The notes under the pieces were generated by a model. It did no database searches. It saw only the letters and a list, made by a program, of their open reading frames with translations, and had not been told where the DNA came from. From assembly GCF_002343915.1 (NCBI RefSeq), contig NZ_NETK01000001.1, positions 1,054,001 through 1,118,000 on the forward strand: a DNA stretch of 64,000 nucleotides, written 5' to 3'. A program made the translations under genes and the position numbers. This DNA comes from Nannocystis exedens (GTDB taxonomy: Bacteria; Myxococcota_A; Polyangia; Nannocystales; Nannocystaceae). Below are positions 43,856 through 51,990 of the stretch, in pieces (within the stretch, counting starts at the first letter, position 1; each line of letters begins with the position of its first letter).

Positions 43856-45133
43856 TCACCCGCGGACCGCCGGCACCGCCGCCGGGGTGCGGAAGAACAT
43901 GCTCGGCAGGTAGCTGCGGCGGGCGCCCTCGGCGAGGCGGAGGTCGGGCAGCGCCGCGCGCAGGGCCTGCATGCCGACGCGGACCTCGAGGCGGGCCAGG
44001 CTGGCGCCGAGGCAGCTGTGGATCCCCCAGCCGAACCCGAGGTGGCGGGCGGGGTTCGGGCGGGTGAGGTCGAAGCGCAGCGGGTCCGGGAACACGCGGG
44101 GGTCGTAGTTGGCGGCGCCGAAGAACGTCATCACGGTCGCGCCGGCGGGGATCTCCACCCCGCCCACGGCGGTCGCGCGGGTCGCGTGACGCGGCTCCAT
44201 CTGCACCGAGCAGTGCATGCGCAGCGTCTCCTCGGTGGCCGTCTGCAGCAGCGCCGCGTCCTCGCCGACGCGCCGCCACAGCTCCGGCTGCTCCAGCAGC
44301 GCGAACAGCAGCGAGCCCATCAGGCTGGCCGACGTCTCGTAGCCGGCGAACAGCAGCACCACCAGGTGCGAGATCATCTCCTCGGTGGTGAACGCGTCCT
44401 CGCCCTCGCGCGCGCGCAGCAGCGCCGAGATCAGGTCGTCGGCCGGCTTGGCGCGGCGCTGCGCGATCAGCTCGGCGTAGTAGCGCGTGTAGGCGACGAA
44501 GCCGTCGGCCGCGACCAGCTTCGCCTCCATGTCGAGCGCAGGGTCGTACAACTTGAACCAGTCGTCCTGCCACGCCTTGAGCTGCGGCATGTCCTCGTAG
44601 GGCACGCCGACCAGCGCCGCGATGACCCGCATCGGCAGCTTGAACGTGAAGTCTCGCATCAGCTCGAGCTCGTCCGGGCCGCTGGCGAGCTCAGCCGCGA
44701 GCTCCGTGGCGAACCCGCGGATCTGCGGCTCCATCGCCGCCACGCTCGCCGGCGTGAAGGCCTTGGAGAACAACAGCCGGGCCCGCGTGTGCGACGGCGG
44801 GTCGTTGTTGAACAGCCCCGGCGGCAGCGGGAACGTGCCCTTCTGCAGCCGCCCCAGCAGCTCCGGCGTGAACGGCACCACCGGCTCGAGCAGGCGCGCC
44901 GACGAGAACAGCCCCGGGTCGCGCAGCACCTGCATCACCTCGGCGTGGCTCGTCACCAGATAAGCGAAGAACGCCCGGCTGTACGCCACCGGCGCGCGCG
45001 CGTGGGCCTCGGCGTAGAAGTTGCGGGCCGGGTTTTCCTGGTACGCGGGCGAGAACGGCTGGAACAAGTCGCCGACCGCGAGGCGCTCGGCCTCGGGAGC
45101 GGGCGACGGGGGCACGCGGGCGTCGTCGGTCAT
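43856..45133 (-). CDS. Cytochrome P450
   Basis: 425 residues from ATG 45133, preceded by GGAGG; a longer frame to 45271 would add low-quality sequence and start inside a palindrome, so I reject it. I-helix VVLLFAGYETSASLMGSLL, ExxR in EETLRMHCSVQ and heme loop FGWGIHSCLGASLARLE are intact. The sequence is clearly different from the neighbouring P450, so the two are not a recent duplication. Divergent from the flavoprotein gene at 45451. A role in tailoring of a small molecule is inferred. Confidence 0.94.
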   Translation of the reverse strand: MTDDARVPPSPAPEAERLAVGDLFQPFSPAYQENPARNFYAEAHARAPVAYSRAFFAYLVTSHAEVMQVLRDPGLFSSARLLEPVVPFTPELLGRLQKGTFPLPPGLFNNDPPSHTRARLLFSKAFTPASVAAMEPQIRGFATELAAELASGPDELELMRDFTFKLPMRVIAALVGVPYEDMPQLKAWQDDWFKLYDPALDMEAKLVAADGFVAYTRYYAELIAQRRAKPADDLISALLRAREGEDAFTTEEMISHLVVLLFAGYETSASLMGSLLFALLEQPELWRRVGEDAALLQTATEETLRMHCSVQMEPRHATRATAVGGVEIPAGATVMTFFGAANYDPRVFPDPLRFDLTRPNPARHLGFGWGIHSCLGASLARLEVRVGMQALRAALPDLRLAEGARRSYLPSMFFRTPAAVPAVRG

Positions 45134-45450
45134 CCCCTCCAGCGGTACCAGACTCTTGCACTTGCGAGCAATCGCCCCCCCAGCATGTGCAAGCGCGTCC
45201 CCGACCGCCGAGTCGGACGGGAGACCGGGCGCTCCCCGGGCGGACAGTTGACCGTGAATTTTTTTGGACATGTCCTTTGTGCCATGTCCCGTGAATCACG
45301 CGGTCAGTGGTGTGCTCACCGTGGCGGGCCGAATGAGACAGTGGCGCACACGAAAACCTCGCGGACAGCGCGCTCGGGGCTCTGTTACCGTCGTTCCGAC
45401 GCAGCGTCGTATGCGCCGCGCGTGACAGCAGCTTCGAGGAGATTTTCGAG
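45134..45450. other. Divergent intergenic region
   Basis: 317 bp. Holds palindrome units at 45265-45303 (CATG 45269, CATG 45283, CACG 45297; exact phase) next to a T-run, and a possible -10 element TACCGT at 45386-45391 for the plus-strand flavoprotein gene, whose ATG is preceded by GAGGAG. Confidence 0.6.
45265..45303. repeat. Three-unit 14-bp palindrome between divergent genes
   Basis: TGGACATGTC-CTTT-GTGCCATGTC-CCGT-GAATCACGCG, 14-bp phase kept through a decayed third unit. Confidence 0.8.
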
Positions 45451-46920
45451 ATGACGATCCGTAGCACCCGACGAGCCTTCTTGCGCAGCGGCGCGGCCGC
45501 CGTTCCCGTCCTCGCCTTCAGCCCGTCGGCGAACGCCTGGCTGTCGTGCTCCGACGCGGCCGCCGATGCCATCGCGATCCCCGACCTCGACGGCGAGCTC
45601 TTGACCGACCCGGCCGACCGCGCCGCCGCGGCCGACGACTGGGGGCACATCGTCAGCGAGACCCCGCTCGCGGTGCTGGTGCCGGCCTCGATCGACGACA
45701 TCCGCAAGGCCGTCAAATTTTGCAGGCAGCACTGCATCAAGGTCGGCCCGATGAGCATGGTCGGCAACAGCCACAGCACCCAGGGTCAGTCGCAGGCCCG
45801 CTGCGGGCTCGTGATCGACATGTCGGGGCTGTCGGAGATCCACGCGATCAACCCCGGCGACGCGGTGGTCGACGCCGGCGTGCGGTGGTTCGAGCTGCTG
45901 CAGCAGACCTTGCCGCTCGGCAAGAGCCCGCCGGTGCTGACCGACCACATCGACCTCAGCATCGGCGGCACCCTGTCGGTCGGTGGCATCGGCGGCCAGA
46001 CCCCGCAGCACGGCCTGCAGGCCGACAACGTGCTCGAGCTGTGGGTCGTCACCGCCGACGGCGACCTCGAGGTGTGCTCGCCGACCTCCAAGGCGACCCT
46101 GTTCAACAGCGTGCGCGGCGGCCTCGGCCAGTTCGGCATCATCGTCAAGGCGCGCGTCAAGCTGATCGCCGTCAAGCCGCTCGCGCGCCACTACACGGCC
46201 GTCTACGCCGACGTCGCCACCCTGCTCGCCGACCAGGTCGCGCTGATGAACGAGGGTCGGTTCGACTACGTGGAGGGCCTCGGCTTCCCCCAGCCCGACG
46301 ACAGCTACGTGCTCACGATCGAGTGCGTCAAGTACTTCGACGAGGGCGCGCCGCCCGACGACGCGGCGATGCTGGCCGGGCTCAACTTCATCCCCGGCAC
46401 CGAAGCGGCCGACACCCAGCCGCTCTACGACTTCTTCGACCGCCTGGCGCCGATCGTCGCCTTCACCAAGATCACCGGCGAGTGGTACCTGCCTCACCCG
46501 CTGACCGACTTCTTCCTGCCCCTCTCCGAGGCCGCCGACTTCATCGAGTCGACCCTGGCGGTGACGCCCGCGATCGACATCGGCTACGGCCCGGTGCTCA
46601 TCTACCCGTTCCCGCGCAGCAAGGTGACCGCGCCGTTCATCCCGCTGCCGAACGAGCCGGTGAGCGTGCTGTTCTCGCTGCTGCGCTGGGCGCCCTCGGC
46701 CGATCCGGCGGTGGCGGCGGACCTGGTGGCCAAGAACCGCGAGGTGTACGAGGGCGTGCGAGAGGTCGGCGGCAAGCGCTACTCGATCGGAAGCGTCGAG
46801 CTCGACTTCGGCGACTGGATCCTCCACTACGGCGCCCGCTGGCCGCAGTTCCTGGCCCGCAAGTTGATCTTCGATCCCAAGAACACCCTGACTCCCGGCC
46901 AGGGCATCTTCCCTTGGTGA
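45451..46920 (+). CDS. Tat-exported FAD-linked oxidase, cytokinin-dehydrogenase-like
   Basis: 489 residues. The N-terminus STRRAFLRSGAAAVPVLAF is a twin-arginine signal. A FAD-binding p-cresol-methylhydroxylase-type domain follows: VLVPASIDDIRKAVKFC, GNSHSTQGQSQ (the His aligns with the covalent flavin His of GHS-type cytokinin dehydrogenases), GGTLSVGGIGGQTPQHGL and a later GGLGQFGIIVKARV. The C-terminal domain resembles the cytokinin-binding cap, ending KNTLTPGQGIF. Expected reaction: oxidation of an amine, alcohol or N6-prenyl adenine in the periplasm. GAGGAG lies 9 nt before the ATG. Divergent from a P450. Confidence 0.85.
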   Translation: MTIRSTRRAFLRSGAAAVPVLAFSPSANAWLSCSDAAADAIAIPDLDGELLTDPADRAAAADDWGHIVSETPLAVLVPASIDDIRKAVKFCRQHCIKVGPMSMVGNSHSTQGQSQARCGLVIDMSGLSEIHAINPGDAVVDAGVRWFELLQQTLPLGKSPPVLTDHIDLSIGGTLSVGGIGGQTPQHGLQADNVLELWVVTADGDLEVCSPTSKATLFNSVRGGLGQFGIIVKARVKLIAVKPLARHYTAVYADVATLLADQVALMNEGRFDYVEGLGFPQPDDSYVLTIECVKYFDEGAPPDDAAMLAGLNFIPGTEAADTQPLYDFFDRLAPIVAFTKITGEWYLPHPLTDFFLPLSEAADFIESTLAVTPAIDIGYGPVLIYPFPRSKVTAPFIPLPNEPVSVLFSLLRWAPSADPAVAADLVAKNREVYEGVREVGGKRYSIGSVELDFGDWILHYGARWPQFLARKLIFDPKNTLTPGQGIFPW

Positions 46921-46993
46921 GCGCGAACTCGGCGCCGCGCGCGGCGCCGCCCGTGGCGCGCTTCTCCGTGCACCCAACGCGCGGCCGGTCCGC

Positions 46994-46999
46994 TATCCT
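46994..46999 (+). promoter_or_regulatory. TANNNT -10 element for the small-protein/kinase operon
   Basis: TATCCT, 10 nt before ATG 47010. Confidence 0.5.
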
Positions 47000-47009
47000 G
47001 GCCGCGCGC

Positions 47010-47444
47010 ATGAGCGAGTCGTTCATCCCCCGAGATGCCCGCGGCGTGATCGACACCCGGACCGAGCGGCTGTGGCTCCACCCCGACGGCTACGTGATCG
47101 CCGAGGTGAAGCCGGGCCTGGTCGCCGACCTCGATGACGCGATCGTCAATGTCGAGGCCGTCGCCACCCTCGCCGCGGGCAAGCCGCGGCCGCTGCTGCT
47201 CGACATGCGGGCCCACGCGAGCTCGGCCACCCGCGAGTGCCGCGACTACTACGCCGGCTCCGAGGCCCAGCGCGTCAACCTCGCGGCGGCGATGCTGGTC
47301 CGCTCGAACGTCAGCCGCGTGATCGGCAACTTCTTTCTCGGCCTCAACAAGACCCGCTTCCCGTTCCGCATGTTCGCCGACGTCGACGAGGCGATCGCCT
47401 GGCTGCGCACGTTCATCACCGAGGATCCCGCCGACCGGCCGTAG
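47010..47444 (+). CDS. STAS-like small protein, paralogue A
   Basis: 144 residues from ATG 47010. The core reads RTERLWLHPDGYVIAEVKPG, KPRPLLLDMRAHASSATREC and VSRVIGNFFLGLNKTRFPFR, then FADVDEAIAWLRTF. The same scaffold recurs in the next gene, with an alpha/beta pattern like the SpoIIAA/STAS-type small domains of unknown-function families seen in myxobacteria and planctomycetes. It lies 10 bp before paralogue B. Probably a signalling partner of the kinase encoded downstream. Confidence 0.7.
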   Translation: MSESFIPRDARGVIDTRTERLWLHPDGYVIAEVKPGLVADLDDAIVNVEAVATLAAGKPRPLLLDMRAHASSATRECRDYYAGSEAQRVNLAAAMLVRSNVSRVIGNFFLGLNKTRFPFRMFADVDEAIAWLRTFITEDPADRP

Positions 47445-47454
47445 AGGCGAGCCC

Positions 47455-47838
47455 ATGGAGCTGCGAGAGATCGTCACCCGCACCGAACGGATCTGGATCG
47501 CCGACGGGATCGTCCATTGCGTGGTGCTGCCGACGGCGACGCACACGCTCGACGACGCCCACGAGAACTCGCGCGCCGTCGACGAGCTGGCCGAAGGCCG
47601 CAAGCTGCCGATGCTGCTCGACACCCGGGCCTCGCGCGGCCTCGACCGCGACGCCCGGCTCTACTACGTCCGACCCGAGGCCGCCGACCGGGTGTCCGCG
47701 CTGGCGATGCTGATCGACTCGCAGGTCGGGCGGATGTTCGGCAGCTTCTACACCAACGTCCACAGGCCGCCCTTCCCGCTGCGCCTGTTCAACTCCGAGG
47801 GCGACGCGCTCGTCTGGCTCAAAGAGCAGGTGGTGTGA
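47455..47838 (+). CDS. STAS-like small protein, paralogue B
   Basis: 127 residues. It shares with paralogue A the frame RTERIWIADGIVHCVVLP, KLPMLLDTRASRGLDRDA, a Tyr-rich turn and VGRMFGSFYTNVHRPPFPLR, then SEGDALVWLKEQ. Where A has DMRAHASSATREC, B has DTRASRGLDRDAR, so candidate phosphorylation or binding residues differ between the two. Its stop overlaps the kinase GTG by 4 nt, so translation is coupled. Confidence 0.7.
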   Translation: MELREIVTRTERIWIADGIVHCVVLPTATHTLDDAHENSRAVDELAEGRKLPMLLDTRASRGLDRDARLYYVRPEAADRVSALAMLIDSQVGRMFGSFYTNVHRPPFPLRLFNSEGDALVWLKEQVV

Positions 47839-48941
47839 CCGACTCGTCAGGCCATCGGCCCGGGCCCGACCCGGCGGCGGACCCTCTGGACCCGCGCATC
47901 GCCGCGCTGCTGCGCGCCGCGGTCGCGCTGGCGCCGGACGCCGCCGCGTACGCCAGCGACCCGCGGGCGGCCGCCGAGACGGCGCTGGCGGTGGTGGCCG
48001 CCGAGCTCGCGGCCCTGCGCGCCTATCGCGAGCGGACCGAGCGGCAGATGGAGGAGCTGTTCAACACCATCACCGCGTTCGCGGCCCTCGACTACGACCG
48101 CCGCGCGCTGGTCCACGACGACAACGACGAGCTCATCAACGCGATGGCGATCGGCCTCAACATGATGGGCGAGGAGCTGTCGCACACGATGAAGGCGCTG
48201 GTGCGCGCGCGCGACGAGGCGCTGGCGGCCAGCCGGGCCAAGAGCGCCTTCCTGGCCAACATCAGCCACGAGCTGCGCACCCCGCTGAACGCGATCATCG
48301 GCTACGCCGAGATTATCCGCGAGGACCTGGTCGATGCCGGTCAGGAGGCGCTGACCATCGACGTCGACCGCCTGCAGATCGCCTCGCGCCACCTGCTCAA
48401 CCTCATCCAGGACGTCCTCGACCTCGCGCGCATCGAGGCCGGCCGCGTCGACGTGCGGCTCGAGCTGGTCGACCTGCGCACCCTGCTGCACGAGCTGCAG
48501 ACCACCCTGGCGCCCTCGGTCAAGGACGCGGGCAACGTGCTGCACACGCGCGTCGAGCTCGAGCGGCCGCTGATCCACACCGACCCGCTGCGGCTGCAGC
48601 AGATCCTGCTCAACATCCTCGGCAACGCCAACAAGTTCACCGTCGGCGGCGACATCACCCTGTCGGCCCGCGACCACGACGAGCACGGCCGCGCGTTCGT
48701 CGACATCACCGTCACCGACACCGGCATCGGCATCCCGGCCGACAAGCTCGAGTCGATCTTCGACGCCTTCACCCAGGTCGACGACACCTCCACCCGCCGG
48801 TTCGGCGGCACCGGCCTCGGCCTGGCGATCAGCCGCCGGCTGTGCGACCTGCTCGGCGGCACGATCGTCGTCACCAGCGAGCTGCGCCGCGGCTCGACCT
48901 TCCGCGTGCGCCTGCCGGTCGACGGCCCGCAGCCGCGCTGA
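47835..48941 (+). CDS. Soluble sensor histidine kinase
   Basis: 368 residues from GTG 47835. The N-terminal 140 residues are helical (ALAVVAAELAALRAYRERTE, EELFNTITAFAALDY) and contain no membrane segment. The H-box is AKSAFLANISHELRTPLNAI; the ATPase has NILGNANKFTVGGD (N box), DTGIGIPADKLESIFDAF (G1/F) and GGTGLGLAISRRLCDLLGG (G2). No response regulator is adjacent. Coupling to two STAS-like proteins suggests that they provide its input or target. Confidence 0.93.
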   Translation: MTDSSGHRPGPDPAADPLDPRIAALLRAAVALAPDAAAYASDPRAAAETALAVVAAELAALRAYRERTERQMEELFNTITAFAALDYDRRALVHDDNDELINAMAIGLNMMGEELSHTMKALVRARDEALAASRAKSAFLANISHELRTPLNAIIGYAEIIREDLVDAGQEALTIDVDRLQIASRHLLNLIQDVLDLARIEAGRVDVRLELVDLRTLLHELQTTLAPSVKDAGNVLHTRVELERPLIHTDPLRLQQILLNILGNANKFTVGGDITLSARDHDEHGRAFVDITVTDTGIGIPADKLESIFDAFTQVDDTSTRRFGGTGLGLAISRRLCDLLGGTIVVTSELRRGSTFRVRLPVDGPQPR

Positions 48942-49003
48942 CCGGCCTGCTCGTCCGGACATGTCCCGGCAGACATGCCCTTCCACGCAGGCCCAGAACG
49001 AGG
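48942..49003. repeat. 14-bp palindrome units between convergent genes
   Basis: Cores CCTG 48946, CATG 48960 and CATG 48974 in GGACATGTCC-CGGC-AGACATGCCC fill the gap between the kinase and the outer-membrane protein genes, a likely bidirectional terminator position. Confidence 0.75.
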
Positions 49004-50974
49004 CTAGAATGAGCCGATCACCTTGAAGTAGACGATCGACGAGCCGGTCGCTCGCTGGCCGAAGTAGGTCTTGTCGCCGCCGAGCAGGGCGAAGCTGCCG
49101 AGCTCGAAGTTGACGTAGCCCCACGGCGGCGCGAACAGCAGCGCCGGCGCGATCACCCCCGAGGGGCCCTTGCCCTTGGGGTTGTTGTTCGGCAGGTCGA
49201 CCATGCCGAACGCGCGGAACACCAGCTTGCGGCCGAAGAAGATCAGGTCGGTGCCGCCGAGGATGTAGTTGCCGATGTGGCCGGCGCCGAACTCGTTGAT
49301 CATGCCGCGCAGGTACTGCGCCTGCACGTACACGTGCTTGCCGAAGGTGTAGTCGAACCCGGCGGTGGCCTTGATGAACGGCTGCTTCTTGATCGCCGGG
49401 CCGGCGATGAAGGCCTCCGGGTTGGCCATGTCGTCGTTCGGCGTGACGTCGACGCCGCCGCCGGGCAGCGGCGGCAGGTCGATGTGGAACTGCTTGGCCT
49501 CGGGGATGATGAGGGCCGCCTCGCCCCACAGGCCCATGTTGCCGAGGAACGGCACCTGGGTGGCGAAGTCGAGGCCGATGACCTGCATCTTCGGGTAGAT
49601 GAGGCGCACGTCCGAGCGGAAGTAGTAGCCGTCGGGCGGATCGGTCGGGTCGTTGAGCGCGTGGACCTGCGTCGTCTTGGCCTCGACCGGCAGCGGGATG
49701 TCGTGGCGGCCGTAGTAGTACGACGCGCTGATGTCGACCTCGCCCAGGCGCGAGCCCATCTTGAACGCGAACTGGCCGTTCGAGAACTTGTTCTCGGGCA
49801 TCTCGACGTGCCCGAACACCCGCGGGACCAGCTTGGGGTTCTTCGGCAGGTAGTCTTCCTGCAGGTACGTGATCTTCGCCAGCTCGCGGTCGTTGGCGAA
49901 CGGCGTCTCGGCGTACGGGTCCTTCAGGCCGGCGGCCGCCGACGGGGGCAGCAGCGCCGGGAAGAACAGCGGGATGTAGACGCCCTGGAAGTACAGCTTG
50001 TCGCGGTCGCGCAGCGGCGAGTAGTCGATGACCGCCATCTGGTTGGCGATCGGCTCGGTGAACAGCGGCCGGTCCTCGAGGTCGTCGGCGTTGATGTTGT
50101 TGGTCGGGTTGAACTTGTCGGCGGTGCCCCACACGACGATCTGGCGCCCGACCTTGATGTCGAGGCCCGGGGCGATGTCGGTGAGCGCGACGTAGGCCGC
50201 GCGGCTCTCGAGGTGGAACCGCTGGATGTACACCTGCGAGGCCAGGTCGTCGAGCTCGCGCGACTGGTTCGTGCCCATCAGCACCGGGTCGATCTCGCCG
50301 ACCACCTGGACGTGCTTGTTGGGCGTGTACGCGAAGTAGAACTCGACGCGGTTCTCGTTGCGGCTGATCTTGCGCGGCTCGGCCCGGTCGACGTCGTAGT
50401 GGAGGCTGCTGATGATGCGGAAGCGCGTGTGCAGCTTGCCGCCGGTCTTGTTCAGGATCTGCTCGCTCGGGCTCTGCAGCCGCTGCTTGCCCGCGGGCGC
50501 GTCGGCCTGCTTGCCCGCCGGCGCCGGCGTGGGGGTCGTGACCGTCGTCGTCGGCCCGGTCGACGCCCCGGCGGGCTGAGCGCTGCCGCCGCCGAACACG
50601 TCGTCGATCTCGAGGTCACGCGCCGTGGTCGTGCCCGCCGGCTCGCTGCCCTTCGCCGGCGCCTCGGACGAGCCGGTGTCGGCGCCCGCGCCGAACACGT
50701 CGTCCATCGACAGGTCGGCCCCGCCCGCGCTCGGCTTGGCGGCGGGCTTGGCGGGCTCGGCCGGCTTCTCGGCCGGCGGAGAAGCAGGCTTGGCCGGGCC
50801 GGTGCCGAACACGTCGTCGACCGACACGTCGGTGTTCGGCTTGCCCGGCTTGGCCGGGCTCGACTTGTTCGGGACCCCCTCGGGGCCCTGGTATTCGCGA
50901 TCAGCAGGCGCCTGGGCCAAGGCCCAGAGCGCCCACTGCAGACTGAGGACGGTTACGCCAGCGGTAGACACCAC
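49004..50974 (-). CDS. Outer-membrane beta-barrel protein with three DDVFGxG motifs
   Basis: 656 residues from GTG 50974. A signal-like N-terminus precedes a disordered Pro/Ala/Lys region carrying the short motif DDVFG(T/A/G)G at residues about 53-59, 90-96 and 124-130, each after D-(V/L)-X-hydrophobic. The C-terminal 470 residues alternate aromatic strands (RVEFYFAYTPNKHVQVVGEI, YVALTDIAPGLDIKVGRQIV) and end with Phe, as in DUF1302-like porins. With the LolA-like gene 7 nt upstream and the MMPL exporter it probably forms an envelope lipid-transport system. Confidence 0.75.
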   Translation of the reverse strand: MVSTAGVTVLSLQWALWALAQAPADREYQGPEGVPNKSSPAKPGKPNTDVSVDDVFGTGPAKPASPPAEKPAEPAKPAAKPSAGGADLSMDDVFGAGADTGSSEAPAKGSEPAGTTTARDLEIDDVFGGGSAQPAGASTGPTTTVTTPTPAPAGKQADAPAGKQRLQSPSEQILNKTGGKLHTRFRIISSLHYDVDRAEPRKISRNENRVEFYFAYTPNKHVQVVGEIDPVLMGTNQSRELDDLASQVYIQRFHLESRAAYVALTDIAPGLDIKVGRQIVVWGTADKFNPTNNINADDLEDRPLFTEPIANQMAVIDYSPLRDRDKLYFQGVYIPLFFPALLPPSAAAGLKDPYAETPFANDRELAKITYLQEDYLPKNPKLVPRVFGHVEMPENKFSNGQFAFKMGSRLGEVDISASYYYGRHDIPLPVEAKTTQVHALNDPTDPPDGYYFRSDVRLIYPKMQVIGLDFATQVPFLGNMGLWGEAALIIPEAKQFHIDLPPLPGGGVDVTPNDDMANPEAFIAGPAIKKQPFIKATAGFDYTFGKHVYVQAQYLRGMINEFGAGHIGNYILGGTDLIFFGRKLVFRAFGMVDLPNNNPKGKGPSGVIAPALLFAPPWGYVNFELGSFALLGGDKTYFGQRATGSSIVYFKVIGSF

Positions 50975-50981
50975 GCGAAGC

Positions 50982-51752
50982 TCACCCGCGCATCAGCGTG
51001 CGGCGGGAGAACAGATCGTCGGAGACGGGGGTCTTCACGTCGATCTCGGACAGGTTGATGACGGTCTCGTCGCCCGTCTTGAGGTTCTTCATGCGGATCT
51101 TGGTCGGGATCTGGGTGCCCTCGAACGGCTGCCAGGCCTCGCGCGACTGGGTGCGGATGTGCTTGCCGGAGGGGTCGAAGTAGTGGATGCGCGTGATGCC
51201 GCCGACCTTCGAGTCGATGAAGATCTCGAGCTTGCTGAAGGACGTGCTCTGGCCGGCCTTCGGCTTGAGGACCAGCTTGGTCTCGTCGCCGGTCTTGCCG
51301 ATCAGCTCGGCGTCGAACGACGGCGAGAGCTTGGCGAGCACCATGTCCTCGGGCGTGAACTCGCTGCCGAGGAAGCCCTGGTTCTGCATATGCGCCGCGA
51401 CGCGGCGCACCTTCTGGAACTCGGGGCTGTACATGTAAATCGTGTCGCGGTCCTCCATGAGGATCTTCATGCCCGCGACGTCACCAGGGGCGGTGAAGTT
51501 GATGAACTGCTTCTCCAGCCCCTTCATCGACATCTTGAAGATCATGGTCTGGCGGAGGTTCCCGCCCTTGAAGATCTCCATCGACGCCGTATAGGTCTGA
51601 TCGGGGAACCTCGCGGCGCGCTCGTCGGCGACCTTCAGAATCGCAGCACCCTTGCTGAACGCGTCTTCGGCGGCGCTCACTGCCTGCGGGGCGACCGTGA
51701 TGGTCGCGGGCAACACGAGGGCCGAGGCGAGGAGGAAGGTGACAGGCTTCAT
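50982..51752 (-). CDS. LolA-like outer-membrane lipoprotein-sorting family protein
   Basis: 256 residues from ATG 51752 (a longer frame to 51842 is less likely because the signal KPVTFLLASALVLPATITVA starts here). The half-barrel fold is suggested by TASMEIFKGGNLRQTMIFKM, GMKILMEDRDTIYMYSPEFQ and GSEFTPEDMVLAKLSP, the typical DUF4292/LolA-like order. Such proteins move hydrophobic cargo across the periplasm and are often paired with MMPL/RND exporters, as in this operon. Confidence 0.85.
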   Translation of the reverse strand: MKPVTFLLASALVLPATITVAPQAVSAAEDAFSKGAAILKVADERAARFPDQTYTASMEIFKGGNLRQTMIFKMSMKGLEKQFINFTAPGDVAGMKILMEDRDTIYMYSPEFQKVRRVAAHMQNQGFLGSEFTPEDMVLAKLSPSFDAELIGKTGDETKLVLKPKAGQSTSFSKLEIFIDSKVGGITRIHYFDPSGKHIRTQSREAWQPFEGTQIPTKIRMKNLKTGDETVINLSEIDVKTPVSDDLFSRRTLMRG

Positions 51753-51990
51753 GGCTTCGAGGCTCCGGAGTGTATCAGGGGGACAGGTGACGCGCGCCGC
51801 CACGCTGGGCGGCCGCACGCGGCGCGTTGGACGACCGGTCACGGCGACTATTCTGTCCGGGGCCGCGCCATGACACCCAGTTGTGGGCGATAAGGACGGA
51901 GGGCGCCGCCTGCGAGCACGGCCCTCCGCGTCGGTCCGGTGATCCGGATCACAGAAGTCACTCCGCGGCCGCCGCGACCGTCCTGCGCAC
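51753..51990. other. Gap between the MMPL and LolA-like genes
   Basis: About 240 bp; contains TACACT 16 nt before ATG 51752, a possible internal promoter, so the barrel/LolA pair may be transcribed separately from the MMPL gene. Confidence 0.4.

Noticed and set aside
45134..45271. N-terminal extension of the second P450 to 45271
   Set aside because: The extension begins inside a palindrome copy and has no P450 similarity; ATG 45133 has GGAGG.
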